The position numbers and the translations under genes are program-made. This document shows positions 1-6,667 of a stretch of DNA of 12,912 bases, in pieces (the first letter of the stretch is position 1; every line of letters begins with the position of its first letter). Source of the DNA: Pseudomonadota bacterium (GTDB lineage Bacteria; Pseudomonadota; Gammaproteobacteria; Burkholderiales; Burkholderiaceae_C); the NCBI GenBank assembly GCA_030918015.1, contig JAUPTP010000018.1, positions 1 to 12,912 of the forward strand, given 5' to 3'. The notes beneath the pieces were generated by a model that was not told where the DNA came from, made no database searches, and saw nothing but the letters and a program-made list of their open reading frames with translations.

Positions 1-231
1 ACCTATGCGCGCTGCGGCATCATCGTCAACGTCACGCCCTTCGAGCCCGAGTGGGAGGGCTATGTGACGCTGGAATTCTCCAACACCACGCCGCTGCCGG
101 CCAAGATCTACGCGGGCGAAGGCTGCGCGCAGGTGCTCTTCTTCGAGTCCGACGAGATCTGCGAGACCAGCTACCGCGACCGTGGCGGCAAGTACCAGGG
201 CCAGACCGGCGTCACGCTGCCGCGCACCTGA
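1..231 (+). CDS. dcd: dCTP deaminase, C-terminal part (5' end outside window)
   Basis: The frame is open from base 1 and ends in TGA at 229-231, giving the last 76 residues of a protein that is about 188 residues in Betaproteobacteria. The visible part starts with [10 protein letters not shown] and runs through [20 protein letters not shown] to the tail [14 protein letters not shown]. These are hallmark segments of Dcd, the homotrimeric enzyme of the dUTPase fold that deaminates dCTP to dUTP for thymidylate synthesis in the cytoplasm. The Glu in VTLEFSN is at the position of the catalytic glutamate (Glu138 in E. coli numbering). The gene is not flagellar. It converges on flgN with only 13 bases between the two stop codons. 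The tail differs from the E. coli form and matches the betaproteobacterial one, from memory. Confidence 0.95.
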   Translation, partial: TYARCGIIVNVTPFEPEWEGYVTLEFSNTTPLPAKIYAGEGCAQVLFFESDEICETSYRDRGGKYQGQTGVTLPRT

Positions 232-251
232 CGCCGTTTTCCGCTCAGGTG
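225..251. terminator. Inverted repeat across the convergent dcd and flgN stop codons
   Basis: CACCTGA at 225-231 is exactly complementary to TCAGGTG at 245-251, leaving a 13-base loop that contains TTTT. Each arm contains the stop codon of one gene: dcd TGA at 229-231 and flgN TGA at 247-245 on the other strand. A hairpin could therefore form in either transcript. There is no U-run directly after the stem on either side, so it is not a classical intrinsic terminator. A role in ending convergent transcription or protecting 3' ends is inferred from position only. Confidence 0.35.
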
Positions 252-595
252 TCGTAGCCGCGCTGTAGCGGATCGAGGCGCTCACCGGCCAGCATCGCCA
301 CGGCCCGATCCACCGGGATCCGGTCCCGGGCCAGGCGGATCTGGGTGTCGCGCACCCGGATGGCTGCCGCGCGCAGGCGATCCTGCAGGTCGGGGGGCAG
401 CCGACGCTGCCGGGCGGCCGGGGTCAGCGTGTCCATCGTGCGGGCCAGCAGATCGTGCAGCCGATGTGCCTGCGGTTCGATCCGGTCGTGCGCCTGCAGC
501 CGGATCGCATGCTCGAGCAGCGCGATTTCCCGTTCGAGGCGGCCCATCAGGGCCTCCGGGGACAGGTTCGCGGGCAATGGCGTCTGAACGGTCAT
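245..595 (-). CDS. flgN: Probable flagellar export chaperone FlgN
   Basis: A 116-residue cytoplasmic protein starting MTVQTPLPANLSPEALMGRLEREIALLEHAI. It has no signal peptide or membrane segment, and its Leu/Arg/Glu/Gln content suggests amphipathic helices. FlgN proteins are small helical type III chaperones that bind the C-termini of FlgK and FlgL and bring them to the export gate. The sequence itself is poorly conserved, as is usual for FlgN, so the call rests mainly on its place after flgM in the flgA-flgM-flgN order. The ATG at 595 is preferred over an in-frame TTG six bases upstream at 601; neither has a strong Shine-Dalgarno site. It lies 63 bases downstream of the flgM stop and is probably cotranscribed with it. 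Its clients flgK and flgL are at the far end of the same cluster. Confidence 0.7.
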   Translation of the reverse strand: MTVQTPLPANLSPEALMGRLEREIALLEHAIRLQAHDRIEPQAHRLHDLLARTMDTLTPAARQRRLPPDLQDRLRAAAIRVRDTQIRLARDRIPVDRAVAMLAGERLDPLQRGYDT

Positions 596-658
596 GGTCA
601 AGGGTCTCGCGAGAGGCTGTGAACAACATCACCCCGGCGAGACTCGACCCGCCCGGGC

Positions 659-1009
659 TCAGCGACCGGTGCCGATCTGTCCGAGCAGATCCTGGGCATT
701 GGCCAGCAGCTTGTCGGCAATCGCTTCCGCGTTGACGCGGTAGACGCCGCTGGAGATGGCCAGCCGCATGCGCTGGACCTTCTCCGTGTCGAACTCGGAC
801 GCATCGGCCGTGCCGCCCTCGCGCAGCGTGGCGCTGGTCTCGGACATCTGCACCGAGGTGCTGTCGGCCGCACCGTCGGGCAGGCCCGCCGAGGGCGCCG
901 GCGGCGTGGCCTCACGAGGGGCACTCGTTTCCGGCCGGGCCTGCGAGGCGGCGGGTGTCACCGGCGTCGTGGCCGAGGTGTTCAGGGGATTGCTGTTGCC
1001 GATCATCAT
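659..1009 (-). CDS. flgM: Anti-sigma-28 factor FlgM
   Basis: A 116-residue protein. Residues 1-65 are a low-complexity Ala/Pro/Ser/Thr region, as expected for the disordered, exported N-terminal half. The C-terminal part, about residues 70-105 (DASEFDTEKVQRMRLAISSG, then VYRVNAEAIADKLL), matches the FlgM helices that bind sigma-28. FlgM holds FliA inactive until the hook is complete, and is then exported through the flagellar type III apparatus, which releases late gene expression. The start is the first of two adjacent ATG codons, set by AGGAG at 1016-1020 with a 6-base spacer; longer upstream frames lack such a site. A sigma-28 promoter lies about 120 bases upstream, so FlgM can be made both from flgA read-through and under FliA, as in Salmonella. 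Confidence 0.92.
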   Translation of the reverse strand: MMIGNSNPLNTSATTPVTPAASQARPETSAPREATPPAPSAGLPDGAADSTSVQMSETSATLREGGTADASEFDTEKVQRMRLAISSGVYRVNAEAIADKLLANAQDLLGQIGTGR

Positions 1010-1128
1010 CACGTACTCCTGCGGACCTTTGGCGATCCTTGCTCCGGGTCTCGAGCATTCGACCGCCTGAGCACAACCCCTGTGCCTTGGCGTGTGACCG
1101 AATTCTCGGAACCTCTGTGTCAAGGTGG

Positions 1129-1155
1129 GTATCGGTCGGCCCGCCGGTCACTTTA
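1129..1155 (-). promoter_or_regulatory. Sigma-28 (FliA) promoter of flgM
   Basis: Read on the minus strand, TAAAGTGA is followed by 11 bases and then ACCGATAC. The enterobacterial FliA consensus is TAAAGTTT-N11-GCCGATAA, so the spacing is exact and 12 of 16 positions agree, including TAAAG and CCGATA. TAAA is a rare word in this GC-rich window. It lies in the flgA-flgM gap and points at flgM, leaving a leader of roughly 110 bases before the start codon. It is the usual place for a class III promoter that replaces FlgM lost by export. Function is inferred from the match and position. Confidence 0.75.
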
Positions 1156-1288
1156 GCCGGGGCGTACGCAAGTTGTATCCTCTTGTGTATCAAATGTGCG
1201 TGAAGATGCATTTCCGGGGTGGCGGACAGATCGGGCGTGATCAGCCAGCCCGGGCCGTCCCGTTCGGCATCGCGGCGGACCTTGCGGC

Positions 1289-2065
1289 TCATGAGCGCAC
1301 CTCGACGCGTCGCTCGCCGGCGGGCATGCCGGTGACGACCTTGCCGGAGGGTGTGCGCACCCGCACCGCCTGGCCATCGACGCCGTTCGACAGGGCATGG
1401 GCCTCGGTGCTGGCGGTGAACCCCTCGCCCAGGTAGACCAGCGTGACCGTCTCCCCGGCGGCGAACCATTGGCGCGTGCGCAGGTGGTGGGCCCGCAGGG
1501 GCGTGCCAGGCGACAGGGCCGTGGTCAGCTGCCGGCCCACGGCGGCCTGCGGGTCGCGAAAGACCGGCGCGGCTGCGGCCGCGATGTCGACCTCCTGCAG
1601 CAGGAGATCCTCGGCGCGCAGTTCGGTGCCGGCCTGCAGCGGGCCGGCGCTGACGACCGCCACGCTCCAGACGCGCACCGTCACCGGCAGATAGACATTC
1701 CAGGGCACGGTGCCGCGGGTGCACCGCAGCCCGACGCGGGTGCGGCCCCAGGCGGTGGAGCCGGCAGGCAGATAGGGTTCGATGCGCTGGCAGGGGGCCA
1801 GCTTCAGTCGCGGGTCGAGCTGGCCGGGCTCGATCTCGATGCGGGCGTCGGCCGGCAGCAGCGCGGCGCTGCCGCGCGCGATGTCCATGATGCGCTCCAG
1901 CGGCAGCGGTGCCTGGCCGCTTTCCTCCTCGGCGGCCAGACTGGCTCCGGACAGCCCGAGCAGCAGCGCCCAGAGCAGGGATGCCGCGCCGAAGCGGCGG
2001 CCGCAGACCGCGTGCGGCCGCGGCTGCGGCGGGCGGGCTGGGGGGGCGGACAGAGGCGCGATCAT
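1289..2065 (-). CDS. flgA: P-ring assembly chaperone FlgA
   Basis: A 258-residue exported protein. Residues about 25-45 form a hydrophobic stretch (AASLLWALLLGLSGASLA) with probable signal peptidase cleavage near SLA|AEE. The mature part has a conserved Cys pair (C92 in APCQRIEPYLP and C115 in VGLRCT), likely a periplasmic disulfide. The SAF domain follows at about residues 138-200 (SAGPLQAGTELRAEDL, then VGRQLTTALSPGTPL), and the tail GEGFTASTEAHALSNGVDGQ and VRVRTPSGKVVTG is typical. FlgA assists polymerisation of FlgI into the P ring around the rod. The ATG at 2065 has no evident Shine-Dalgarno sequence and gives a long, Pro-rich n-region of about 28 residues; no better in-frame start is visible. 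It is first in the leftward group and divergent from flgB. Its stop overlaps a possible ATG in an ATGA. Confidence 0.93.
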   Translation of the reverse strand: MIAPLSAPPARPPQPRPHAVCGRRFGAASLLWALLLGLSGASLAAEEESGQAPLPLERIMDIARGSAALLPADARIEIEPGQLDPRLKLAPCQRIEPYLPAGSTAWGRTRVGLRCTRGTVPWNVYLPVTVRVWSVAVVSAGPLQAGTELRAEDLLLQEVDIAAAAAPVFRDPQAAVGRQLTTALSPGTPLRAHHLRTRQWFAAGETVTLVYLGEGFTASTEAHALSNGVDGQAVRVRTPSGKVVTGMPAGERRVEVRS

Positions 2066-2209
2066 GACGTGTCACTGTAGAAGGCACCGGCTCGGTCCAG
2101 TGGCCAAGATGGGGCGCGCGCCCCGTCCTTTTCCGGGGAGCAGGGGGGAAAGCGGGCATCAAGAATGCCGCCAGATCCGCGAACCACGACCCCCGATGCC
2201 GAGGATGTC
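2066..2209. promoter_or_regulatory. Divergent control region between flgA and flgB
   Basis: These 144 bases separate the two outward-facing operons and must hold their start signals. I see a perfect 14-base palindrome, GGGGCGCGCGCCCC, at 2111-2124, and a short inverted repeat, GGCAT-N5-ATGCC, at 2155-2169. GAGG at 2201-2204 is the flgB ribosome binding site. I cannot find a convincing sigma-70, sigma-54 or sigma-28 promoter on either strand. In related bacteria such regions answer to the master regulator FlhDC (class II genes), but I cannot identify its site here. Confidence 0.5.
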
Positions 2210-2620
2210 ATGCTGAACCGTCTCGACAACTCGCTGGGCTTCCAGTCCCAGGCCCTGCTGCTGCGCGCCGAGCGCCAGCGGCTGATCGCGAGCAACATCG
2301 CCAATGCCGACACGCCCGGCTACCAGGCCCGTGACATCGATTTCGCCACGGCCCTGCGCCAGGCCACCGGCAGCGCGACCGCGCCGGTCGTCATGGTGAC
2401 CGGCACCAGCGATCGCCATCTGGGGCTGGGCCAGCTGCCCGCCACCCGCGAGGCCGGGCAGCTGTACGCGCTGCCCAGCCAGACCAACCTGGACGGCAAC
2501 ACCGTCGACATGGACCGCGAGCGGGCGAGCTTCGCCGACAACGCGGTCAAGTACGAGGCCTCGCTGCGCTTCATCAACGGCAGCGTGCGCACCATGCTCG
2601 ATGCCATCAAGGGGCAATGA
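2210..2620 (+). CDS. flgB: Flagellar proximal rod protein FlgB
   Basis: A 136-residue protein, close to the family length (138 in Salmonella). Residues 16-40 carry the axial-protein signature ALLLRAERQRLIASNIANAD followed by TPGYQARDIDF, and the tail (about 96-134, ending in KYEASLRFINGSVRTMLDAI) is the C-terminal helix that packs with it. FlgB forms the base of the rod on the MS ring, next to FliE, and is exported by the type III apparatus without a cleaved signal. The ATG at 2210 is chosen because GAGG (2201-2204) lies 5 bases upstream and family members start MLNRLD or similar; an in-frame ATG at 2165 would add 15 unrelated residues. It is the first gene of the rightward operon and its stop overlaps the start of flgC. 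Confidence 0.96.
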   Translation: MLNRLDNSLGFQSQALLLRAERQRLIASNIANADTPGYQARDIDFATALRQATGSATAPVVMVTGTSDRHLGLGQLPATREAGQLYALPSQTNLDGNTVDMDRERASFADNAVKYEASLRFINGSVRTMLDAIKGQ

Positions 2621-3030
2621 TGTCTCTGCTCAAGATCTTCCATGTCTCCGGCAGCGCGGTCAGCGCGCAGAGCCAGCGGCTCAACACCGTCTCGTCCAAC
2701 CTCGCCAATGCCGACACCGCGGCGGGCCCGGATGGCAAGAGCTTCAAGGCCCGTCAGGTGGTCTTCCAGACGCAGCCGATGGGCGACGACGCCGCCAGCG
2801 TCGGCGTGAAGGTGTCCACCGTGCGCGAGGACGACTCGCCCGGGCGGCGCATCCATGACCCCGGCCACCCGAATGCCGACGCGGAAGGCTATGTGACCTT
2901 CAGCAACGTCAATCCGGTCGAGGAGATGGTCAACATGATTTCCGCCTCGCGGTCCTACCAGAACAACGTCGAGGTGATGAATACGGCCAAGTCCCTGCTG
3001 CTGAAGACGCTGCAGATGGGCCAGAGCTGA
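2620..3030 (+). CDS. flgC: Flagellar proximal rod protein FlgC
   Basis: A 136-residue rod protein starting MSLLKIFHVSGSAVSAQSQR. The N-terminal motif LNTVSSNLANADTAAGPDGK (21-40) and the C-terminal NPVEEMVNMISASRSYQNNV (98-117) are the paired axial helices shared by rod and hook proteins. FlgC stacks on FlgB and FlgF in the proximal rod. Two start codons are adjacent in ATGATG: 2617 overlaps the flgB stop by four bases and 2620 by one. The ribosome site AAGGGG (2609-2614) is only 2 bases from 2617 but 5 from 2620, so 2620 is preferred; it also gives the usual MSLL start. The overlap suggests translation coupled to flgB. Confidence 0.96.
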   Translation: MSLLKIFHVSGSAVSAQSQRLNTVSSNLANADTAAGPDGKSFKARQVVFQTQPMGDDAASVGVKVSTVREDDSPGRRIHDPGHPNADAEGYVTFSNVNPVEEMVNMISASRSYQNNVEVMNTAKSLLLKTLQMGQS

Positions 3031-3050
3031 TCACCACGGAGCACCGGCCC

Positions 3051-3740
3051 ATGACCACCACCACCACCTCCTCCTCGGCCTCGCAGACGCGCAGTGCGCT
3101 GATCGACCAGCTCAACGGCAGCACCTCCAGCTCGACCACGACCAGTTCGACCAAGGCGATGTCGGACCAGTTCATGAAGCTGCTGATCACGCAGATCCAG
3201 AACCAGGATCCGCTCAACCCGACCGACAACGCCCAGTTCACCAGCCAGCTCGCCCAGATCAACACCGTCTCCGGGCTGGAGAAGGTCAGCGAGGGCATCT
3301 CGGCGATGTCGAGCCAGTTCCTGCAGATGCAGGCGATGCAGGGTGCCTCGCTGGTGGGGCGCTCGGTCATCGCGCCGGGCAAGACGCTGCCGGTGACCGA
3401 TGGGGTCGGCACCGGCTACTTCGAGCTGGGCAGTGCCGCCGACTCGGTCAAGGTCGAGGTGCTCTCGAGCGCCGGACGGGTCGTCGACACGATCGACATC
3501 GGTGCGGAGACCTCGGGCCGTCACCAGTTCAGCTGGACGCCCGGCGACGGCGTCGACACCACCGGGCTGAGCTTCCGGGTCAGCGCGACCCGCGGCACCA
3601 CGTCGGTGAGCACCACCGCGCTGCAGAGCCAGCAGATCAGCGCGGTGGCCGCGGGCACCAGCGGCAGCGCCTCGATCAGCCTGACCCTCAAGGACGGCTC
3701 GACCGTCGCCTACAGCGACGTCCGCGCCTTCGGCAGCTGA
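3051..3740 (+). CDS. flgD: Flagellar hook cap / scaffolding protein FlgD
   Basis: A 229-residue protein, similar in length to Salmonella FlgD (232). After a Ser/Thr-rich, disordered start (1-36) comes the diagnostic segment SDQFMKLLITQIQNQDPLNP (38-57), followed by TDNAQFTSQLAQINTVSGLE. The remainder has the Ig-like/tudor fold region, with LVGRSVIAPGKTLPV and, near the end, SLTLKDGSTVAYSDVRAF. FlgD sits at the tip of the growing hook, helps FlgE subunits polymerise, and is discarded when FlgK replaces it. GGAG (3038-3041) lies 9 bases upstream of the start, 20 bases after flgC. The Thr/Ser run at the start (MTTTTTSSS) is typical of the variable export region of this family. Confidence 0.95.
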   Translation: MTTTTTSSSASQTRSALIDQLNGSTSSSTTTSSTKAMSDQFMKLLITQIQNQDPLNPTDNAQFTSQLAQINTVSGLEKVSEGISAMSSQFLQMQAMQGASLVGRSVIAPGKTLPVTDGVGTGYFELGSAADSVKVEVLSSAGRVVDTIDIGAETSGRHQFSWTPGDGVDTTGLSFRVSATRGTTSVSTTALQSQQISAVAAGTSGSASISLTLKDGSTVAYSDVRAFGS

Positions 3741-3777
3741 TCCGGTCGGTCTCGACACGCAGTTCTCTTTCACTCAC

Positions 3778-3801
3778 GCACATTCCCCCGCGCATTCCCC
3801 C
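3778..3801 (+). repeat. 12-base tandem duplication before flgE
   Basis: GCACATTCCCCC (3778-3789) is followed at once by GCGCATTCCCCC (3790-3801), with one difference. It ends just before the AGGAG site of flgE in the 72-base flgD-flgE gap. It is probably a small slippage duplication in the leader. No regulatory role is evident. Confidence 0.6.
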
Positions 3802-3812
3802 AGGAGTTCCCC

Positions 3813-5081
3813 ATGAGCTTTCAGCAAGGCCTGTCGGGCCTGAACGCCACCAGCCAGAGCCTCGAGGTCATCGGCAACAACATCGCCAATGCCGGCACCT
3901 ACGGGGCCAAGGCGGCCCGGGCCGAGTTTGCCGATCTCTACGCGCGCTCGCTGGGCGGCTCCAACAGTGCGGGCATCGGCGTGCAGGTGGCGAGTATTGC
4001 GCAGCAGTTCTCGCAGGGGGGCATTGCCTCGACGGGCAATCTGATGGACGTGGCGATCAACGGTGACGGCTTCTTCCAGCTGCAGGACACCAGCGGCCAG
4101 ATGCTGTATTCGCGCAATGGCCAGTTCAAGCTCGACAACGAGGGCTACATCGTCAACGGGGCGGGCCACCGTCTGCTGGGCTATCCGGTCGACAGCGTGG
4201 GCAACCTGGTGACGCAGGTGCGCTCGCAGCTGCAACTGCCCACCGTGGGCATCGAGCCGAAGGCGACCAGTGAAGTCACGTTCGAGATGAATCTCGATTC
4301 GCGCAAGACGGCGATCGCCGCCGTGCCCCCCGCCACGACCGCCGTCATCGACTACGACGATCCCTCGACCTACAACAACGCCACCTCGGTGCGTGTCTAC
4401 GATGCCAAGGGCCAGCCGGTGGACGTGACGCTCTATTTCCAGAAAACCGCGACGGACAGCTGGAACGTCTATGTCACATCGCCCGACAGTGATGCAGATG
4501 GCAATCCGGAGCTCATCACCCAGGCCACCGTCGCCTTCGACAGCAACGGCCTGAATCCGAGCGTGACGGTGGGCGGGACCGCCCAGCCGACGCCCTCGCT
4601 GACGCTGAACGTTGCGGGATCCTCGTCGAACGACGCCATCAGCGGCATCGCCGTCGATCTGGCGGCGCTGACCCAGTTCGGGGGCAACTTCGGCGTGACC
4701 GATGTCAGCCAGGATGGCTATGCGCCGGGTCAGCTGACCCAGCTCACCATCGAGGAGGACGGCATCATCACCGCCCGCTACTCGAACAGCATGACCCAGA
4801 CCGCCGGCCAGATCGAGCTGGCGAACTTCCGCAACACGCAGGGCCTGAAGTCGATGGGCGGCAATGTCTGGGCCTCGAGCTACGCCTCGGGCGATCCGGT
4901 CGCCGGCGTGCCGGGCTCGGCCACGCTGGGGCTGCTGAAGTCGAAGTCCTTGGAGGAGTCCAACGTCGACATGACCGCCGAGCTGGTCAACATGATCACC
5001 GTGCAGCGCCTCTACCAGGCCAATGCGCAGACGATCAAGACCCAGGACTCGGTGCTGCAGACGCTGGTGAGCCTGCGCTGA
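3813..5081 (+). CDS. flgE: Flagellar hook protein FlgE
   Basis: A 422-residue protein, slightly longer than Salmonella FlgE (403). It starts MSFQQGLSGLNATSQSLEVI with the axial motif GNNIANAGTYG (21-31). The conserved FlgE/F/G core is seen at MDVAINGDGFFQLQD (78-92) and YSRNGQFKLDNEGYIVNGAG (99-118). Residues about 150-330 are the variable surface-exposed hook domains. The C-terminal helix SNVDMTAELVNMITVQRLYQ and ANAQTIKTQDSVLQTLVSLR (383-422) closes the D0 domain. FlgE polymerises into the curved universal joint outside the cell. AGGAG (3802-3806) with a 6-base spacer fixes the start. One detail differs from many homologues: the motif after the Asn-rich helix reads TYGAK rather than T-x-GFK. 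Confidence 0.97.
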   Translation: MSFQQGLSGLNATSQSLEVIGNNIANAGTYGAKAARAEFADLYARSLGGSNSAGIGVQVASIAQQFSQGGIASTGNLMDVAINGDGFFQLQDTSGQMLYSRNGQFKLDNEGYIVNGAGHRLLGYPVDSVGNLVTQVRSQLQLPTVGIEPKATSEVTFEMNLDSRKTAIAAVPPATTAVIDYDDPSTYNNATSVRVYDAKGQPVDVTLYFQKTATDSWNVYVTSPDSDADGNPELITQATVAFDSNGLNPSVTVGGTAQPTPSLTLNVAGSSSNDAISGIAVDLAALTQFGGNFGVTDVSQDGYAPGQLTQLTIEEDGIITARYSNSMTQTAGQIELANFRNTQGLKSMGGNVWASSYASGDPVAGVPGSATLGLLKSKSLEESNVDMTAELVNMITVQRLYQANAQTIKTQDSVLQTLVSLR

Positions 5082-5113
5082 GCGGCCGCCCCTTGCACTG
5101 AACGGAGCCGGCG

Positions 5114-5842
5114 ATGGACCGCAGGATCTACCTCTCGATGTCGGGCGCGAAGGCGACGATGCAGCGCCAGGATGTGCTGGCCAACAATCTGGCCAATGTG
5201 TCGACCGCGGGCTTCCGCGAGGAGCTGCAGGCCTTCCGCGCGGTGCCGGTGCGCGGCGATGGCGCCACGACCCGGGCCTACGCGCTGGAGACCACGACCG
5301 GCTACAACCCGGCGCCGGGCCAGGTCATGGCCACCGGCCGCGCGCTCGACGTCGCGGCCCAGGGCAATGCCTGGTTCGCGGTGCAGGCGCTGGACGGCAC
5401 CGAGGCCTACACCCGCGCGGGGGGCTTCGAGACCACCGCCGACGGCACGCTGGTGACCCGCTCGGGTGGCCTGCCGGTGATCGGCGAGGGCGGTCCGATC
5501 TCGATTCCGCCCAATGCCTCGGTCACGATCGGCGATGACGGCACGGTGGCCGCGCAGGTTCCCGGCGCCCCGTCGACGCCGGTCGGGCGACTGAAGCTGG
5601 TGGTGCCGGAGACGGCCCTCAAGCGCGGCAATGACGGCCTGTTTCGTGCCGAGGGCGGCGACCTGGCGGCCGAGCCGACCGCGCGCGTCACCCAGGGGGC
5701 GCTGGAGGGCTCGAACGTCAGCGCCGTGGGCACGATGGTGGCGATGATCGCCGCCGCACGCCAGTTCGAGGCCCAGACCAAGGCGATGCAGACCGCCGAG
5801 AAGGACGAGCAGCAGGCCCAGCAGCTGCTGTCGATGAACTGA
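5114..5842 (+). CDS. flgF: Flagellar proximal rod protein FlgF
   Basis: A 242-residue rod protein (251 in Salmonella). The start MDRRIYLSMSGAKATMQRQD is characteristic of FlgF, followed by VLANNLANVSTAGFREELQA (21-40). The middle part has LDVAAQGNAWFAVQ and YTRAGGFETTADGTLVTRSG, the core shared with FlgE and FlgG. The C-terminus, EGSNVSAVGTMVAMIAAARQ then FEAQTKAMQTAEKDEQQAQQ, supplies the paired helix. FlgF lies between FlgB/C and the distal rod protein FlgG. GGAG (5104-5107) is 6 bases upstream of the ATG; the gap from flgE is 32 bases. Confidence 0.96.
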   Translation: MDRRIYLSMSGAKATMQRQDVLANNLANVSTAGFREELQAFRAVPVRGDGATTRAYALETTTGYNPAPGQVMATGRALDVAAQGNAWFAVQALDGTEAYTRAGGFETTADGTLVTRSGGLPVIGEGGPISIPPNASVTIGDDGTVAAQVPGAPSTPVGRLKLVVPETALKRGNDGLFRAEGGDLAAEPTARVTQGALEGSNVSAVGTMVAMIAAARQFEAQTKAMQTAEKDEQQAQQLLSMN

Positions 5843-5884
5843 TCCCGCGCGGATCTGAACTGACATGAACAAGGAGCCGACGCC

Positions 5885-6667
5885 ATGATGCGTGCGCTGT
5901 GGATCTCGAAGACCGGCATGGAGGCCCAGCAGACCCAGCTGGATGTCACCTCGCACAACCTGGCCAACGTGGCCACCAACGGGTTCAAGAAGTCGCATGC
6001 GGTCTTCGAGGATCTGATGTACCAGTCGCTGCGCCAGACCGGCGCCTCCAACGGCGAGCAGGCGCAGCTGCCCACCGGCCTGCAGGTCGGCCTGGGCGTG
6101 CGCACGGTGGCGACCTCGCGCCAGTTCAGCCAGGGCACGCTGCAGCAGACCTCCAACCCGCTCGATGTCGCGATCAAGGGCAACGGCTTCTTCCAGGTGC
6201 AGATGCCCGACGGCTCGACCGGCTACACCCGCGATGGCGCCTTCCAGGTCAGCTCGACCGGCCAGATGGTGACCAACAACGGCCAGCAGGTCCTGCCCGG
6301 CGTGACGATTCCGGCCAATGCCCAGTCGATCACCGTCGGGGCGGACGGCACGGTCTCTGTCACCGTGCCGGGGCAGGCGGCGCCGCAGCAGGTGGGTCAG
6401 CTGACGCTGGCCAACTTCGTCAATCCGGCCGGCCTGGAGCCGCGCGGCCAGAACCTCTACACCGAGACCGCCTCCTCGGGCACGCCCAATGTGTCGGCCC
6501 CGGGTGCCGACGGCACCGGCAACCTCGCGCAGGGCTTCGTCGAGTCCTCGAACGTCAACGTGGTCGAGGAGCTGATCGGCATGATCCAGACCCAGCGGGC
6601 CTATGAGCTCAACTCCAAGGCGATCTCGACCTCGGACCAGATGCTGCAGCGTCTGGCGCAGCTGTGA
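5885..6667 (+). CDS. flgG: Flagellar distal rod protein FlgG
   Basis: A 260-residue protein, exactly the Salmonella FlgG length. It opens [20 protein letters not shown] with [20 protein letters not shown] (21-40). It then carries the FlgG-specific insertion [20 protein letters not shown] and [11 protein letters not shown] (41-71), which makes the rod straight and rigid where the related hook protein is flexible. The core [20 protein letters not shown] (91-110) and the C-terminal helix [20 protein letters not shown] complete the fold. FlgG forms the distal rod crossing peptidoglycan and P ring. AAGGAG (5871-5876) lies 8 bases before the first of two ATG codons. The stop TGA overlaps the GTG start of flgH in GTGA, suggesting coupled translation. 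Confidence 0.98.
   Translation: MMRALWISKTGMEAQQTQLDVTSHNLANVATNGFKKSHAVFEDLMYQSLRQTGASNGEQAQLPTGLQVGLGVRTVATSRQFSQGTLQQTSNPLDVAIKGNGFFQVQMPDGSTGYTRDGAFQVSSTGQMVTNNGQQVLPGVTIPANAQSITVGADGTVSVTVPGQAAPQQVGQLTLANFVNPAGLEPRGQNLYTETASSGTPNVSAPGADGTGNLAQGFVESSNVNVVEELIGMIQTQRAYELNSKAISTSDQMLQRLAQL

Noticed and set aside
912..2162. 416-codon open frame on the minus strand over flgA
   Set aside because: It is rich in Arg, Ala, Gly and Pro with no recognisable family, lies in another frame of flgA, and is typical of shadow frames at high GC.
2210..6667. Similar N- and C-terminal motifs (N-N-I-A-N-A, V-N-M-I) in FlgB, C, E, F and G
   Set aside because: These are the known shared axial-protein helices of paralogous flagellar proteins, not recent duplications.
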